Shown piece by piece: positions 6,457 to 6,702 of a stretch of 6,702 nucleotides of DNA. A program made the translations under genes and the position numbers. The notes below the pieces were generated by a model. That model saw only the letters and a program-made list of their open reading frames with translations. It searched no databases and was not told the DNA's origin. Each line of letters opens with the position of its first letter. Positions within the stretch are counted from its first letter, which is position 1. This DNA is from an uncultured Clostridia bacterium (lineage in GTDB: Bacteria > Bacillota > Clostridia > Oscillospirales > Oscillospiraceae): positions 1 through 6,702 of the forward strand of contig CAMGCA010000116.1 of the NCBI GenBank assembly GCA_946011705.1. The letters are read 5' to 3'.

Positions 6457-6702
6457 GTGTAAGTACAAACTCCCTTTTTCAGTTTGTGGGTACAGATTTC
6501 AAAACGGCTGGGATTGTAAAGGGACGGCAGGTTCCTTGACTTTGGGGTTTCCAATAGGGGTGAAAGCCCCCTGTTGGCACACGATTCTCCGTTGGAAAGT
6601 CTAGTGTGTTAGACCTTTTGCGACCGTGGTCTGCTGAAAGGGGTTGTATCGAAGCGGCGATTGGAATATTCGACATGACCGGCAGTTACGCCGAAATCAC
6701 TT
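6457..6702 (+). ncRNA. Structured RNA candidate, possibly the 5' part (domain I) of a group II intron, running off the window
   Basis: Successive hairpins fill this stretch. CAAACT (6466-6471) pairs with AGTTTG (6481-6486), and GGGAC (6521-6525) pairs with GTTCC (6531-6535). CCAATA plus GGGGT (6551-6561) pairs with GCCCC, a bulged C, and TGTTGG (6566-6577) around a GAAA tetraloop (6562-6565). CACAC (6578-6582) pairs with GTGTG (6604-6608) enclosing GATTCTCC/GGAAAGTC. CGGCG (6655-6659) pairs with CGCCG (6689-6693). The GGGGTGAAAGCCCC element resembles the GGGTGAAAGTCCC hairpin common in domain I of bacterial group II introns. A GTGYG-like 5' end is imperfect here (GTGTA at 6457 or GTGTT at 6447), and no reverse transcriptase is in view. 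It could instead be a 5' leader or riboswitch for the next gene, or an unknown RNA. No protein-coding frame in the stretch looks real. Confidence 0.35.

Noticed and set aside
6377..6604. 75-codon + strand open frame after the operon
   Set aside because: It crosses the terminator hairpin and the structured RNA region, has no ribosome site and resembles no protein I know.
6479..6676. 65-codon minus strand open frame
   Set aside because: It is entirely within the hairpin-rich region, with no ribosome site or domain; it looks like translated RNA structure.
6457..6702. Moco/Tuco, cobalamin or FMN riboswitch, RNase P RNA, tmRNA or tRNA
   Set aside because: I looked for the conserved cores of these RNAs and found none convincingly. 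GGGGTGAAAGCCCC alone is not enough for FMN or cobalamin classes, and there is no T-loop-like tRNA motif.
1..6702. CRISPR array, phage attachment site or insertion-sequence transposase
   Set aside because: No regularly spaced direct repeats, terminal inverted repeats flanking a gene, or transposase/integrase reading frames are visible.

Overview
The window is one strand-uniform gene cluster from what looks like a gut-type Clostridia (Firmicutes) genome. I base this on strong AAGGAGG ribosome-binding sites, tightly overlapping genes, moderate G+C content, and a short clostridial lipoprotein signal peptide. No marker gene fixes the taxon, so this is an inference.

All seven recognisable genes lie on the + strand from base 2 to 6280. 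In order they are: the 3' part of an XdhC/CoxI-family molybdenum-enzyme maturation factor; a small P-loop NTPase of the THEP1/NTPase_1 type; a DUF4213/DUF364 'putative heavy-metal chelation' protein; a FecCD-type ABC importer (permease, ATPase, substrate-binding lipoprotein); and a short member of the aldehyde:ferredoxin oxidoreductase (AOR) family. The first five genes overlap one another by 4, 8, 4 and 11 bases. The last two follow gaps of 12 and 18 bases, each with a near-perfect Shine-Dalgarno sequence. This is almost certainly one operon whose promoter and first genes lie to the left of the window.

Functionally, both ends of the operon point to pterin-bound molybdenum or tungsten. XdhC proteins bind and sulfurate the molybdenum cofactor, and AOR enzymes carry a tungsten or molybdenum bis-pterin centre. 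The importer in between is of the iron-siderophore/B12 structural class. That class also includes the molybdate/tungstate importer MolBCA of Haemophilus influenzae, so the transported substrate here could be tungstate, molybdate or a chelated form. The working model is a self-contained metal-uptake, metal-handling and cofactor-insertion module. The AOR-like protein is about 463 residues against roughly 600 for classical AOR. It keeps the iron-sulfur cysteines and the first pterin motif, but lacks the internal region that carries active-site residues in the classical enzyme.

The last 422 bases (6281-6702) contain no convincing gene. They hold a probable rho-independent terminator (6393-6446) and then about 250 bases dense in hairpins, including an 11-pair hairpin capped by a GAAA tetraloop. 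This resembles domain I of a group II intron, or another large structured RNA, running off the right edge. The identification is tentative.
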